DNA from: a virus | Virus record (IMG/VR): IMGVR_UViG_3300046674_000373 | Span: 32,166-96,165 of that record | Length of the DNA: 64,000 nt | Direction: 5' to 3' (one strand) | Shown here: positions 16,041 to 24,982 of the stretch, piece after piece | How the letters are laid out: the number at the start of each line of letters is the position of its first letter | Position numbering within the stretch: the first letter of the stretch is position 1 | Position numbers and translations under genes: made by a program | The notes under the pieces: generated by a model | What the model was told of the DNA's origin: nothing | Seen by the model: the letters and a program-made list of their open reading frames with translations, nothing else | Database searches by the model: none

Positions 16041-16876
16041 ACAAACTGCCCCATAAAGTAGGATCGCCCCGCGACCAGTTTGCGCAGGTTGAGCGGTTCA
16101 TTCGGCTCGTTCTGGACGAAAAGCACGCGGATGCCGGCCGGCAGCGTGCGCGCCAGTTGAACCTGTGTCGCACTCAGGATGGCGAACTCGAACTCGCGCG
16201 AGCCGTCGACATAGACGGCGACACCATCCGTGGTGCACACGCTCAGCGTGAACGTGTCCTGGCCTGCAACCGCGGTCTGGATCTCCTTGATCACGTCGAC
16301 CGCGATGTTGAGCGATGCTGTCGGGTCGGCCCACTCGGTGTCGCCGTCCGCATTGGTCTTCTTGCGCAGCACCTGTCCGGTGGTCCCACCCGGGAATAGC
16401 AGCGCTGGCGTGATGGTCGACAGCACCCAGTCGCGCGTAGCGCCAACGATAGTCGCGTCGATCACCAGCGTGATGGCCGAAGCGTTCGATAGCTTCAGGC
16501 CGAACTTGATGACCAGGTCACGCGTTGAGCCGTCGGCCACCACCGGCTTGTAGGTCTCCGGGAAGTTGGCGACGGCGAACAGCACGCCATTGGCTGTGTA
16601 CAGTCCCACTTCGCGGATTGCCCAACCGCCCTGGTTCGGTGGAATCAGGAGCTCGGCATACAGCAGCGTCGGGTCGGTAGGGTCGGTGTCGAGACTCGAC
16701 AGGTTGTTCCGGTACACCTCACGCACGAGCGTCGTCTGCGCCGCTGATGGCGTAGTCGGGTTACCGCCACCGTCCCCAACCGCCATTGCCGTCAGCTGCA
16801 CCGGCACGCCGGTTTGCGTCGCGGCCGTGTACAGCACAAGTCCGGCTTGGGTCAGTTTTGCTAAGAAGGTCGCCAT
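16037..16876 (-). CDS. tail fibre protein, DUF3751-type N-terminus
   Basis: 279 residues. The N-terminal 150 residues (LTQAGLVLYTAATQTGVPVQLTAMAVGDG...WAIREVGLYTANG.LFAVANFP) are the baseplate-attaching domain of P2 H/Mu-like tail fibres (DUF3751). The C-terminal part is a beta domain. Its ATG is precisely placed after the repeated late promoter element and has no Shine-Dalgarno sequence. Confidence 0.85.
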   Translation of the reverse strand: MATFLAKLTQAGLVLYTAATQTGVPVQLTAMAVGDGGGNPTTPSAAQTTLVREVYRNNLSSLDTDPTDPTLLYAELLIPPNQGGWAIREVGLYTANGVLFAVANFPETYKPVVADGSTRDLVIKFGLKLSNASAITLVIDATIVGATRDWVLSTITPALLFPGGTTGQVLRKKTNADGDTEWADPTASLNIAVDVIKEIQTAVAGQDTFTLSVCTTDGVAVYVDGSREFEFAILSATQVQLARTLPAGIRVLFVQNEPNEPLNLRKLVAGRSYFMGQFV

Positions 16877-16898
16877 GCCGTCATTGTCGTGTCACGAC
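16876..16898 (-). promoter_or_regulatory. late promoter element, fibre module (leaderless type)
   Basis: GTCGTGAC-N3-A-N3-T-N6-ATG: the A of the start codon at 16876 is 7 bases after the box T. The upstream half is also nearly palindromic (GTCGTG-A-CACGAC). Confidence 0.6.
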
Positions 16899-16941
16899 GA
16901 GCTCTGGCATGGCGTGGGGTGGCTGCTTGGTGAGCGCGTTG

Positions 16942-16998
16942 TCAGCCACGCATAGTCGGGCGCCGGGTTGGAAGCGATGGGGTTACAACAATCGTCAT
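16942..16998 (-). CDS. micro-ORF, 18 residues
   Basis: ATG at 16998 overlaps the stop of the preceding micro-ORF (ATGA). Peptide begins MTIVVTPSL. It has no ribosome site of its own and is only 18 residues, so expression is doubtful; it is listed because a similar pair of coupled micro-ORFs follows the other tailspike gene. Confidence 0.25.
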   Translation of the reverse strand: MTIVVTPSLPTRRPTMRG

Positions 16999-17025
16999 GT
17001 CAGCCTTTCATGCGCTGCGCGCCGG
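16994..17025. repeat. 32-bp direct repeat, copy 1
   Basis: Identical over 32 bases to 18998-19029. Both copies lie 25-45 bases downstream of a tailspike gene and code for the end of a micro-ORF. Flanking GATGATGGTCAT is also shared. Confidence 0.9.
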
Positions 17026-17051
17026 GCGATGGGTTGGGGGATGATGGTCAT
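16995..17051 (-). CDS. micro-ORF, 18 residues, directly after tailspike 1
   Basis: ATG at 17051 follows the tailspike stop without a gap (TAAATG). Peptide MTIIPQPIARRAAHERLT shares its ends (MTII, RRAAHERLT) with the micro-ORF after the second tailspike. Translational coupling is possible. Confidence 0.3.
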   Translation of the reverse strand: MTIIPQPIARRAAHERLT

Positions 17052-18884
17052 TTAGAAGCCGCTCTCCATGTACTCCAGCATCAGATGGATTTCGCTTGCG
17101 GTCCCCGCATTCCAGTTGACAGCCGTAGTGCCGACTTTCGGCGCGTAGAACGTGATCGTCCCGGCAGCTTCGAAGCGTGCCCAGCCAGTGCCGATCTGCC
17201 CCAGCGCCCCGCACCAGATGAATGGAATGAACACCGGCTGCACGGAGCTAAACGAGGTGTAATGCGTCGAAGGAGTGCGCGGCGGGGTGATGACGACGTT
17301 CGCAGTCGCGTCCGTGGTCTGGAACCGCACGCGGAAATGCCATCGCACCAATCCACCAAAGCGCATGAATTTTGACTTCATCTCGGTGATGGAGGCGACA
17401 TTGGTCATGTTCGAAGTGGTCAGCGCGTAGTTCTGCCACTTCAATCCCTGGTCGTAGGCGTACGCGGTTGTCGGCAGCGCGAGTCCGTTGGGCGTGTTCA
17501 GCCACATCACGCCCTGATCAACGCCAGCCAGATAGCCATTGTTTTGGTGCGTGTACGCGCTGTTTACTTGCGGCAGCACGGACGCATCGCTACCCCCTGC
17601 CATCACGAGCGGCGTGGCGGTCAGCAGCAGTTTGGAGCCGGTCATACCGCAGCCGAAAAACTCGCTGTAGGCGTTCGCGTTGTCGAGGTCGCGACCGCAG
17701 CCTTCCATCATGCATCCGAAGAACCGGTTGCTGTTGTTGGCAAGGCCGGTAACCGGATCGGACGCGCGAATCTTGATTGCGGTCGGGGTGGCGTTCGGTG
17801 TCGTGCCGTAATTGACCAGTTCGCAATGGACGGCGACGAACACATTGGTATCGCCAGCGTCGATCTGGACGCCGGTATTGGCGACCGTTTGCCCGATGCG
17901 CCAGTTCTCGAACTTGTTGCGGTTGACCAGCGAGCCGTTGGCATTCGTCGGAGAGCGAAGCCACAGACCGCGCACGCACTGATAAACCTTGTAGTTGCTC
18001 AGCGTGTTGTAGTAGCAACCTGACGCCAGTGAGCCGTTGTACGGGCCGCACTTGAGCGCAACGCCTTCGGTGCAGCCGACCACATACACGTTGTCGAAGC
18101 GGTTGTAACTCTGCGAAACCACGGTGGTGGTCTGCGTCGTGCTTTCCGGGTAAATCGCATGGCCGGTGACGTTAGCCTTGCCATTGCCGTAAATCGTGAA
18201 ATCGCGCCCACTGTTGTGGCTGTCCGCAGTGCGAAGCACGATCATGTTATCCGATCCGGCCAAGAACCGGCAGCAGTGACCAAGAATGTGGATGCGCCCG
18301 GTGGTTCCGTTGTCGGAAGTGTAGGGCTGAAGAATGCCATTCAAGGCACCATCAGCACCAGCGATGCCGTTTAAAAGGTAGCTTGCGCCGATAGTTCCTT
18401 CGACCACCCCGCCGCCAACAGTCTTTAGGTAAGCAATGGCTGCCGCCCACGCTGGGCTAGAATTGGTAACGCCAAGAGGATCAGCGCCGAACCAATCAGG
18501 CGACACATTGCCGTCATACTGCCGCTTCCAGCGCTTCTCATTGCTCGCCACAATCACAGTTCCGCCGTTGTCAGCGGTCGTGGTGTCGCTGTCATCCCGC
18601 ACAAACATGCCAGCAATGCCCGATGGCGCAGCCGTGCCAAGGTAGCCCGTCACATACACGCTTTTCAGCACGCCGCTGTACGCCCGTAAGGCAGCGTAGT
18701 CCGCTGCCTCGAACTTGAACCCGGCAATGTCGGCCACGTAGGCGGCCGAATCCGCCAGCATCTTCGCGAACGACCGCACCGGCCCGCCCTCAGTGGTCAC
18801 GGTGGTGTTCGCATCCCCGTGCACGACCTGGTGCGCGATGTCAGCGTCAGTTTCAAACTGCAGGACTTTGTCGGTCAGGGCCAT
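17052..18884 (-). CDS. tailspike 1, beta-helix type
   Basis: 610 residues. The first 45 residues (DKVLQFETDADIAHQVVHGDANTTV) form a short anchor shared with the next gene. A conserved link GIAGMFVRDDSDTTTADNGGTVIVASN-KRWKRQ precedes a right-handed beta-helix body (WFGADPLGVTNSSPAW... typical pectate-lyase-like start) and a C-terminal beta domain. Such spikes bind or degrade capsular or LPS glycans. Distal parts differ completely from tailspike 2. Confidence 0.85.
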   Translation of the reverse strand: MALTDKVLQFETDADIAHQVVHGDANTTVTTEGGPVRSFAKMLADSAAYVADIAGFKFEAADYAALRAYSGVLKSVYVTGYLGTAAPSGIAGMFVRDDSDTTTADNGGTVIVASNEKRWKRQYDGNVSPDWFGADPLGVTNSSPAWAAAIAYLKTVGGGVVEGTIGASYLLNGIAGADGALNGILQPYTSDNGTTGRIHILGHCCRFLAGSDNMIVLRTADSHNSGRDFTIYGNGKANVTGHAIYPESTTQTTTVVSQSYNRFDNVYVVGCTEGVALKCGPYNGSLASGCYYNTLSNYKVYQCVRGLWLRSPTNANGSLVNRNKFENWRIGQTVANTGVQIDAGDTNVFVAVHCELVNYGTTPNATPTAIKIRASDPVTGLANNSNRFFGCMMEGCGRDLDNANAYSEFFGCGMTGSKLLLTATPLVMAGGSDASVLPQVNSAYTHQNNGYLAGVDQGVMWLNTPNGLALPTTAYAYDQGLKWQNYALTTSNMTNVASITEMKSKFMRFGGLVRWHFRVRFQTTDATANVVITPPRTPSTHYTSFSSVQPVFIPFIWCGALGQIGTGWARFEAAGTITFYAPKVGTTAVNWNAGTASEIHLMLEYMESGF

Positions 18885-18904
18885 GGCGTATTTGGTTGGT
18901 TGCG

Positions 18905-18927
18905 TTGGATCATTGTTGATTCACGAC
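18905..18927 (-). promoter_or_regulatory. late promoter element, tailspike 1 (short leader)
   Basis: GTCGTGAA-N3-A-N3-T with predicted start A at 18905, 21 bases before the tailspike ATG at 18884. It lies within the last codons of a micro-ORF. Weakest member, with A at motif position 8. Confidence 0.45.
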
Positions 18928-19002
18928 TGGTGCCGGGCAAGGCGAGCCTTTCAGCAGGTTGCGCTGCGATGCGCTGGCGATGGGTTGGGCGATGGTGGTC
19001 AT
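18910..19002 (-). CDS. micro-ORF, 30 residues
   Basis: ATG at 19002 overlaps the stop of the preceding micro-ORF. Begins MTTIAQPIASASQR, which resembles the QPIARR portion of the micro-ORF after tailspike 1. Ends 25 bases before tailspike 1. Function and expression unknown. Confidence 0.25.
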   Translation of the reverse strand: MTTIAQPIASASQRNLLKGSPCPAPVVNQQ

Positions 19003-19029
19003 GTCAGCCTTTCATGCGCTGCGCGCCGG
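18998..19029. repeat. 32-bp direct repeat, copy 2
   Basis: Exact copy of 16994-17025, positioned after tailspike 2 in the same orientation. The pair brackets tailspike 1 with its upstream gap. Confidence 0.9.
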
Positions 19030-19061
19030 TAGGGGCCAATGGTGGAGGTGATGATGGTCAT
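18999..19061 (-). CDS. micro-ORF, 20 residues, after tailspike 2
   Basis: ATG at 19061 lies 9 bases after the tailspike 2 stop. Peptide begins MTIITSTIGPY and ends RRAAHERLT, the same ending as the micro-ORF at 16995-17051. Confidence 0.3.
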   Translation of the reverse strand: MTIITSTIGPYRRAAHERLT

Positions 19062-19070
19062 GGGTGGCTC

Positions 19071-20975
19071 TTAAACCGTATAGGTGCCAGAAACCATGAT
19101 GTAGGCAGACGCCTTATATGGGATAGTTGCAACTGCGCCGCCGCCAGATGGCTCTTGGAAGAACAGGATGTTATTTGCGCCAGGGTTGAAGTTTGCGCGC
19201 GGGATAGATCCTGCCGTCCAGGTTAGGTTATTTGTCCGCGCGATGTTCGCTGCCGGGTACGTGCTGGATGCCGCGACAGTGAACGGAAGCCCAGCAATGG
19301 CAAGGTCGCCCGTACCAGTTCCGCCGCTCCAATTGACCCAGCATTCGACGAAAACTTGCCGCCCGATTTTTGTGTAGCGGCCATTCTGCGCGGTATAGGT
19401 TGCTGTGCCTGCGGTCGACTGGCCGACAACAGTAGGCGTCCATGTGCCTTCTTTGTAGTCGTCTAGCGTGTTCGGATCGGTTGACGGGTTTTGTGTCGCC
19501 GGGAATGTGATTCCATTGCCTCCGGCAAGCGGATCTTGCCGCCCAAGAGTGACGCGACCTTGCTCAATCCACGTTGTCTGAGAAGGGTCGCCCGTCAGCG
19601 CGCCAGAAAACGAATTAATGATGGTTGCTTTTGCGCCAGTGCTGATATGGATCTGCTCTTGGCCAAGACCGGTATTGTTATTTGTCGCCCGGCAGCCAAC
19701 AAGGAAGAGTGCACCGCCGCCGCTGACGTTATCCATGTAGATAACGTTTTTGCAGCTGTCGCCGGGGATCATCTCGCCGCCGATCACGTTCAAGTGGGTA
19801 CCCGCGGTACCATCAAAATAGATGTTGTATTGCCCTGGGTTTGCCTCCATGTGGCAGCCGATCATCGTAACCTTACCGGCCTGCGAGAACTCCACCACGC
19901 GCACTCCGTCTGTAGTGTTGCCGCTGGCGTTATTACTTTCGATTTCGCATCCAGAGAAAGTGACTGCCCCATTCGGGAAGCCTACGGCGCGAATCGCCTT
20001 ATCGTTAGATATGATCTGGCACCTGGAAAAGTGGAGATCATTTGGGGCAAATTCTGAATCGATAGCTAGGTCAATACCGTACGCACAGTTCTCGATGAAG
20101 AGATTTTCATACTGGCTGATTAGGTTGCCATAGCCATACAGCCCGCGATAGCAGTTCTTGAGCGTGCAGTCTTTAACATGGACGTTTGCGCCATGCTGGG
20201 CCTGTATGGCAGATGAACTGGTGTTGGACTTTCCTGGCCCAATGATGTCGAAGCCATGCACGAGCGCGTGGATACGCACTTCTGGTGCTGAATCGGGATT
20301 GCGAGCATCAATCACGATCACCGGGGCATTCGCGGTTGCCGTGATTGTCGTACGATGCCCGCGAAGTTCGAAGCCTTCGCCGAAGTTTCCACCAACGGTA
20401 ATCGAGCCGCTGGTTTTCATGTTGCCTGGCGGTACGGTGACGCATTTAAGTCCACTGGATTTTGCGTACTGAATTGCGCTGTTCAGTGCCGATGTTGAAT
20501 CGGTGACGCCATCGCATACCACGCCGAACCATGCGGAATTGATTGCTCCGTCGAAGCGGCGCTTCCACCGTTTCCCATTGCTCGCCACAATGACCGTGCC
20601 GCCATTGTCCGCAGTCGTGGTATCAGCATCATCGCGCACGAACATGCCTGCAATGCCCGATGCGACCACATACACGCTCTTGCGCGCACCAGCGTAGGCA
20701 CGCAGGGCGGGGTAGTCGGCCAGTTGCAGGGCGGCCAGCTCCGACGCGACGCTTTCCGTGCCGTGCATCACCAGGCCCGCTCCACCTACCGCCGCCAGCT
20801 GCGCCAGCGACGGCGCCTGCGCGTCGATCGCCGCCTGGTTATCCGCTACCAGCTTGGCCAGCGACCGCACGGGCCCGCCGTCGGTCGTTACGGTTGTATT
20901 CGCGTCCCCGTGAACGATTTGGTGCGCCTTGTCGGCGTCGAGGAAGAAGCGGGCAACTTTGTCGAAGAGGCTCAT
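19071..20975 (-). CDS. tailspike 2, beta-helix type
   Basis: 634 residues. N-terminal anchor (DKVARFFLDADKAHQIVHGDANTTV) and the GIAGMFVRDDADTTTADNGG link are paralogous to tailspike 1. The body starts WFGVVCDGVTDSTSALNSAIQYAK, a classic pectate-lyase-like beta-helix opening, with many hydrophobic coils. The distal two thirds read more AT-rich than neighbouring genes, which suggests a recently acquired receptor module. Four bases separate it from the tail protein upstream. Confidence 0.87.
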   Translation of the reverse strand: MSLFDKVARFFLDADKAHQIVHGDANTTVTTDGGPVRSLAKLVADNQAAIDAQAPSLAQLAAVGGAGLVMHGTESVASELAALQLADYPALRAYAGARKSVYVVASGIAGMFVRDDADTTTADNGGTVIVASNGKRWKRRFDGAINSAWFGVVCDGVTDSTSALNSAIQYAKSSGLKCVTVPPGNMKTSGSITVGGNFGEGFELRGHRTTITATANAPVIVIDARNPDSAPEVRIHALVHGFDIIGPGKSNTSSSAIQAQHGANVHVKDCTLKNCYRGLYGYGNLISQYENLFIENCAYGIDLAIDSEFAPNDLHFSRCQIISNDKAIRAVGFPNGAVTFSGCEIESNNASGNTTDGVRVVEFSQAGKVTMIGCHMEANPGQYNIYFDGTAGTHLNVIGGEMIPGDSCKNVIYMDNVSGGGALFLVGCRATNNNTGLGQEQIHISTGAKATIINSFSGALTGDPSQTTWIEQGRVTLGRQDPLAGGNGITFPATQNPSTDPNTLDDYKEGTWTPTVVGQSTAGTATYTAQNGRYTKIGRQVFVECWVNWSGGTGTGDLAIAGLPFTVAASSTYPAANIARTNNLTWTAGSIPRANFNPGANNILFFQEPSGGGAVATIPYKASAYIMVSGTYTV

Positions 20976-20978
20976 GGT

Positions 20979-22076
20979 TTACCAGTAGTTAGAAGTTGGA
21001 ATGGTTGCGTGCAGGCCGGTATGCAGCGCGTCGACCGCGGACTCGGTTACTGTGGATCCCGATGCCAGCGCCTCAGCTTCCAGATCGGTGCCGGTTAGGT
21101 AGTCGCCCGTCGTCAGGCGCGAGTGCAACAGCGTATGCAGCACGTCGACGGCTTCCTCGGTCGCGGGCTCGCCATAGGTCGCGCCCTCGGCCAGCAGAGG
21201 ATTGTCCAGTAGCAGATCGGACAGCCCGACCACCGAGGTGTCTCCGATCATCACCGCGCCGCCCACGTACAGCGTTGCTTTCACGCGAGTGATGATGGCC
21301 AGGCGCCGTAGGAACGTGCCGGCGTCGCGCATGCGGTCGATGGTCTCGATGATGGATAGGATCAGGGCCACGTAAGCGGTTACTGCCAGCTGCTCCAGCG
21401 AAACTTCGAAGTCGACGTCGAACAGGCCATAGGAGCCGTTGACGATCTGGTCGTAGTCGCTGACCGTGGCCGGCAGGCCGGCGTTGATCACGCGCAGTGC
21501 CGACTCGATCGCGACGTTGTTGCCCAGCGGCCGCAGCACGGTGGCGATGATCCGAGGCCCGTACACCGAATCCGGCTCGTCCTGCTGGCGTGGCACGTCG
21601 TAGTAGCCGCCGAGCTCGTCCAGCCACACATCCTCGGCCGTGTTCGTACTCATCTGCAGCAGCATGTTCTCGATCTGGCGGCCGGCCGCGTCGAGTTCGC
21701 GCGCGTTGGCCTCCATGTACGACCACAGCACGCTGGTGTAGGCATACAGGTGGTCGCCGTTGGACGTGTTGACATCGCCGCTCGCATCGATCAGCACGCC
21801 GGCGCCCAGCACTGAGTAGGCGGAGTCGTCGCTGTACAGCACCGAGTAGCCTGGCTGCACGGCAAGGTAGTTCGCCAACGACGCGACGCTGTACTGGGTC
21901 AGGTCGACGTCGAGCGGCTGCGCGGTGCCGCCGACAGGCGTTGTGGTCAGGCGCGCATCGCGCACGGACCAGGTCATCCCCGTACCGTCGCAGCTCAGGC
22001 GCAGTGCGAGAAACGGCGCCGGATCCTTGTCGAATATCCGGTGCAGGTAGGACAGCAGGCGGCTCGTCAGTTTCAT
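20979..22076 (-). CDS. tail/baseplate protein (P2 I-like position)
   Basis: 365 residues. The N-terminal domain is beta-rich, the middle has DEVWLDELGGYYDVPR-type text (EDVWLDELGGYYDVPRQQDE) found in baseplate wedge-to-fibre connector proteins, and the C-terminus carries a repeated unit (EEAVDVLHTLLHSRLTTGDYL and ESAVDALHTGLHATIPTSNYW). Follows baseplate J by ATGA coupling, as gpI does in P2/Mu. Confidence 0.7.
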   Translation of the reverse strand: MKLTSRLLSYLHRIFDKDPAPFLALRLSCDGTGMTWSVRDARLTTTPVGGTAQPLDVDLTQYSVASLANYLAVQPGYSVLYSDDSAYSVLGAGVLIDASGDVNTSNGDHLYAYTSVLWSYMEANARELDAAGRQIENMLLQMSTNTAEDVWLDELGGYYDVPRQQDEPDSVYGPRIIATVLRPLGNNVAIESALRVINAGLPATVSDYDQIVNGSYGLFDVDFEVSLEQLAVTAYVALILSIIETIDRMRDAGTFLRRLAIITRVKATLYVGGAVMIGDTSVVGLSDLLLDNPLLAEGATYGEPATEEAVDVLHTLLHSRLTTGDYLTGTDLEAEALASGSTVTESAVDALHTGLHATIPTSNYW

Positions 22077-23188
22077 AGGATGGTGATCGCACCAGGCATC
22101 AGCTTGGTCGTCTGGTCGACGGTGACATTGGCCGAGGGGGAGCTGAACACGATGTCGTAGACGCCCGGGATTTCCTTAACCTGCTTGATGATCTCCGACA
22201 GGATGGCTGGCTCGCCGATGCCGCGCGAGATGAGGTATGAATAAACCACCTGCACGGCTTGCGTGACCAAGGTCGGCTTGTCGTAGCCGTCGGCCGCCGT
22301 CAGCGTGCCGTCCACATTGACCAGGGCCTCGATCGCAGCAAAGACCTCGACCTTCACCCCGGCAGACTTCCAGCCCGGCACCGGCTGGCCGCTGGCGTCG
22401 TAATAGCCGTGCAGGACCTCGCTCGCCCGTGCGACCAGATCAGCCGAGGTTGAGCCGGCGCCGTTGTGCACGTAGCACAGCACCCGCGAGACCGTGGCGG
22501 ATGGATTGGTCAGGTACGGCTCGATGATCGAGGACGATACGACCCGCTCGGTACGATTGCCGTTCGCGTCGGTCAGGAAGGCCAGAGACAGCCCGTAGCG
22601 CAGCGCCTTGATGGTGCCGCGGTTGAGCGACGACACGAAGTCGTTAAAGCGTGCCTTGCGCTCGTCAGGGGTTTCCTGGTCGACGCCGCTGGCAAACGCC
22701 GTCAGGCTCGATGCCGAGGCAAAGGACTGGAGCGTGGGCTCGATCGTGAACGACACGCCGGCCGCGATGTTGCCAGCCACGCCCGGCTGATCACAGGTGA
22801 CCAGGACATCGGCATAGGTCGCGCCAGCAGGGATTGTCACGCTGGCGTTCGAGGTGAACTTGACGCCGCCCGCTGTCGGCGTGAACACCGTGCCGTCGGG
22901 GATCAGCGCGGCCGTGGTAGCCGCGGTGACGAACACCCGAATGTAACCGATCGCCGGCAGCGCGGTAACTTCGTCAAAGCTGAAACTATTGTAGACGGAG
23001 ACCTCGATTGCCTCCTTCAGTCCGATGACCATCTGCTGGTACAGCTCGTCGATTTCCGCTGCAGGAGCCTCGACCATGGTACGCGCGGCCGAGCCGATGT
23101 TGAAGTCGGTCAGCTTCTGCTGAGTGGAGCGCATCCAGTTGATCATACTGGCTGAAATGCTCGCGAAATCTTTGATTTGAAACGCCAT
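22073..23188 (-). CDS. baseplate J-like protein
   Basis: 371 residues from the ATG at 23188. Contains the central baseplate J signature: VTIPAGATYADVLVTCDQPGVAGN, GVDQETPDERKARFNDF and a C-terminal IKQVKEIPGVYDIV. It builds the baseplate wedge with the W and I proteins. Coupled on both sides by overlaps. Confidence 0.9.
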   Translation of the reverse strand: MAFQIKDFASISASMINWMRSTQQKLTDFNIGSAARTMVEAPAAEIDELYQQMVIGLKEAIEVSVYNSFSFDEVTALPAIGYIRVFVTAATTAALIPDGTVFTPTAGGVKFTSNASVTIPAGATYADVLVTCDQPGVAGNIAAGVSFTIEPTLQSFASASSLTAFASGVDQETPDERKARFNDFVSSLNRGTIKALRYGLSLAFLTDANGNRTERVVSSSIIEPYLTNPSATVSRVLCYVHNGAGSTSADLVARASEVLHGYYDASGQPVPGWKSAGVKVEVFAAIEALVNVDGTLTAADGYDKPTLVTQAVQVVYSYLISRGIGEPAILSEIIKQVKEIPGVYDIVFSSPSANVTVDQTTKLMPGAITIL

Positions 23189-23802
23189 CACACCACCCTG
23201 TTCAGATCCAACGCCACGCCGGAAATCGGCACCACTTCCGCCTCGACCGCCAGGCGGTCGCCCTGCGTCGTCGCTGTCACGCGGCTGACGTCCTTGACCC
23301 GGCTCTCCGAGCGCAGCGCCTCGTCCACGTAGTCGGCTGCCACCAGCTCGCGTACCGGGCCCGACAGCGCCCCGATCAGGCGCCCCAGGTTCGCCCCATA
23401 GCGCGGGTGGAACATCAGCTCGCCGTGATCGGTCTCGATGCGGTGCGCCAGCGCCTGGCGCAAGTTGGCGCGGCCTGACACCAGCGCGAAGTCGCCGCCG
23501 GCGAACTGAAGTTGTCCGTCCTCGATCTGGCAGTCGGCTAGGAACACCTGGTCTGGATCGACGCCGGCATCGACCTCGGCGCTGGCGGCCGGTACCCGGA
23601 TCGTCGACCCGGTCAGCAGTACCCCGACACGCACCTCGGCCGGATTGTCGGTCAGGTACGGCGGGACCAGGTTGTTCATCCAGCTCAGCTGGGACCACTT
23701 GGCCGCATCGCCGAGCTCGCGCAGCGCGACCGCGCGCAGGGTATCTCCGTACAGGGTCTGGACGAACCGGAAGCCCGTAATCGGGCGGGTAAAGTCGGTC
23801 AT
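23188..23802 (-). CDS. gp25/W-like baseplate wedge protein with N-terminal LysM-like region
   Basis: 204 residues from the ATG at 23802. The first 60 residues (FVQTLYGDTLRAVALRELGDAAKWSQLSWMNNL) resemble a LysM-like unit. The rest (LVSGRANLRQALAHRIETDHGELMFHPRYGANLGRLIG) is the gp25/gpW baseplate fold. Overlaps both neighbours. Confidence 0.85.
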   Translation of the reverse strand: MTDFTRPITGFRFVQTLYGDTLRAVALRELGDAAKWSQLSWMNNLVPPYLTDNPAEVRVGVLLTGSTIRVPAASAEVDAGVDPDQVFLADCQIEDGQLQFAGGDFALVSGRANLRQALAHRIETDHGELMFHPRYGANLGRLIGALSGPVRELVAADYVDEALRSESRVKDVSRVTATTQGDRLAVEAEVVPISGVALDLNRVV

Positions 23803-24947
23803 CAGACGGCCACCCCGTTGTTGACCTCGGACAGGGTCGCACCGATCACTGGTAGCGGTAGCGGTGCCAGCACGACGTCCTGGTGCGAGAGCTTGTACAT
23901 CGCCGCGCTGGCCACCGGTGACACGCCGACACCGCCTCCGGAGGATGGGCTGATCGCATAGAACGGGTTCTGGCCTGCATAGACCGATGGCGGGCTGCCG
24001 CCGCTGGTAGACGAGCAGTTTGACGCGCCATACAGCGGGTTGTAGTCCTCGTAAGTCGGCGTCTTCTTCAAGGCGTTGTGCAGCACGCAAAACGCATTGC
24101 TATACGCCCCCGCCACCTGCATCAGCTCAGCCTTCACCTGGGACGGGATACTGGTGACGGCCGCCATCGTGCGAAACACGTTCATGCCGGTTTGCGCGAG
24201 GTTGCGCGCTACCAGTACAAATGGGTCCGCCAGTGACAGCCCATTCTGGATGGTGCTGTGCACCGAGGTGAACACGGAGCTCGACAGCCGCATGAAGTCG
24301 GTCACCGGCCCCAGGATGGTCTTGTCCACGAAGTTGCGGGCTTTGTTGATAGCGGAGTTGATCTCGCCCAGCGAGCTAAACAGGCTGTCGAGCCCCAGTC
24401 CCTGTGCGCCGCCGAACAGCCCTCCGAGGCCACCAAACAGGCCAGAAATGGCACCAGGGACGCCGGCCTTCCCCACCGAGATGAAGGAAATCCGGTAGCT
24501 GGCAAGCAGCGGGCGGCTTTTGTTGCGCCGAATCTCGAACGCCAGCGGAACGATCACGCTCGAGTAGCTATTCAGGGCATCGACGAACCGAAGTTTGACG
24601 TCGTTCGGGTCGTCACCGCGGTCAACGGCCTCCTGGCGCAGCTTGTGCCACTGGTGGTAGGTTTTCTCGCGCATTTCGATCAGGCGATCGCCGCCGTCTT
24701 GACCGTCCGGTCCGGTGCGCCAACCGAGCGTGCCGGAGAGCGTCGTGGACTCCAGACCCTCACCGAACGAGTCGATCCAGGCGCCGCCGAGCGTCTGGTT
24801 GACGGACGTGCGCGACGGGTGGTTCCGGGACATTTCCTCCGGGCGGATGAACAGGGTCACCTCGTCCGCATCCCCACCCCGGGCGTCGAGGATGAAGCTG
24901 ATCGGTCGGTCTTCTGCCTTCTGACTTTTGGCGGGACTGAGGTTCAT
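23802..24947 (-). CDS. baseplate/tail protein
   Basis: 381 residues. The N-terminal 150 residues (ISFILDARGGDADEVTLFIRPEEMSRNHPSRTSVNQTLGGAWID) are typical of baseplate proteins located beside the tape measure that carry a LysM-like end in some phages. The middle is glycine/leucine rich and helical, the end is Ser/Pro-rich with LSHQDVVLAPL. Exact role unknown. Leaderless-type start at the promoter element. Confidence 0.7.
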   Translation of the reverse strand: MNLSPAKSQKAEDRPISFILDARGGDADEVTLFIRPEEMSRNHPSRTSVNQTLGGAWIDSFGEGLESTTLSGTLGWRTGPDGQDGGDRLIEMREKTYHQWHKLRQEAVDRGDDPNDVKLRFVDALNSYSSVIVPLAFEIRRNKSRPLLASYRISFISVGKAGVPGAISGLFGGLGGLFGGAQGLGLDSLFSSLGEINSAINKARNFVDKTILGPVTDFMRLSSSVFTSVHSTIQNGLSLADPFVLVARNLAQTGMNVFRTMAAVTSIPSQVKAELMQVAGAYSNAFCVLHNALKKTPTYEDYNPLYGASNCSSTSGGSPPSVYAGQNPFYAISPSSGGGVGVSPVASAAMYKLSHQDVVLAPLPLPVIGATLSEVNNGVAV

Positions 24948-24969
24948 GCCCGGATCGTAACGTCACGAC
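24947..24969 (-). promoter_or_regulatory. late promoter element, baseplate module (leaderless type)
   Basis: GTCGTGAC-N3-A-N3-T-N6-ATG with the A of ATG at 24947 as predicted first base. No Shine-Dalgarno sequence precedes the gene. Confidence 0.65.
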
Positions 24970-24982
24970 CCGGGCTGGCTGG

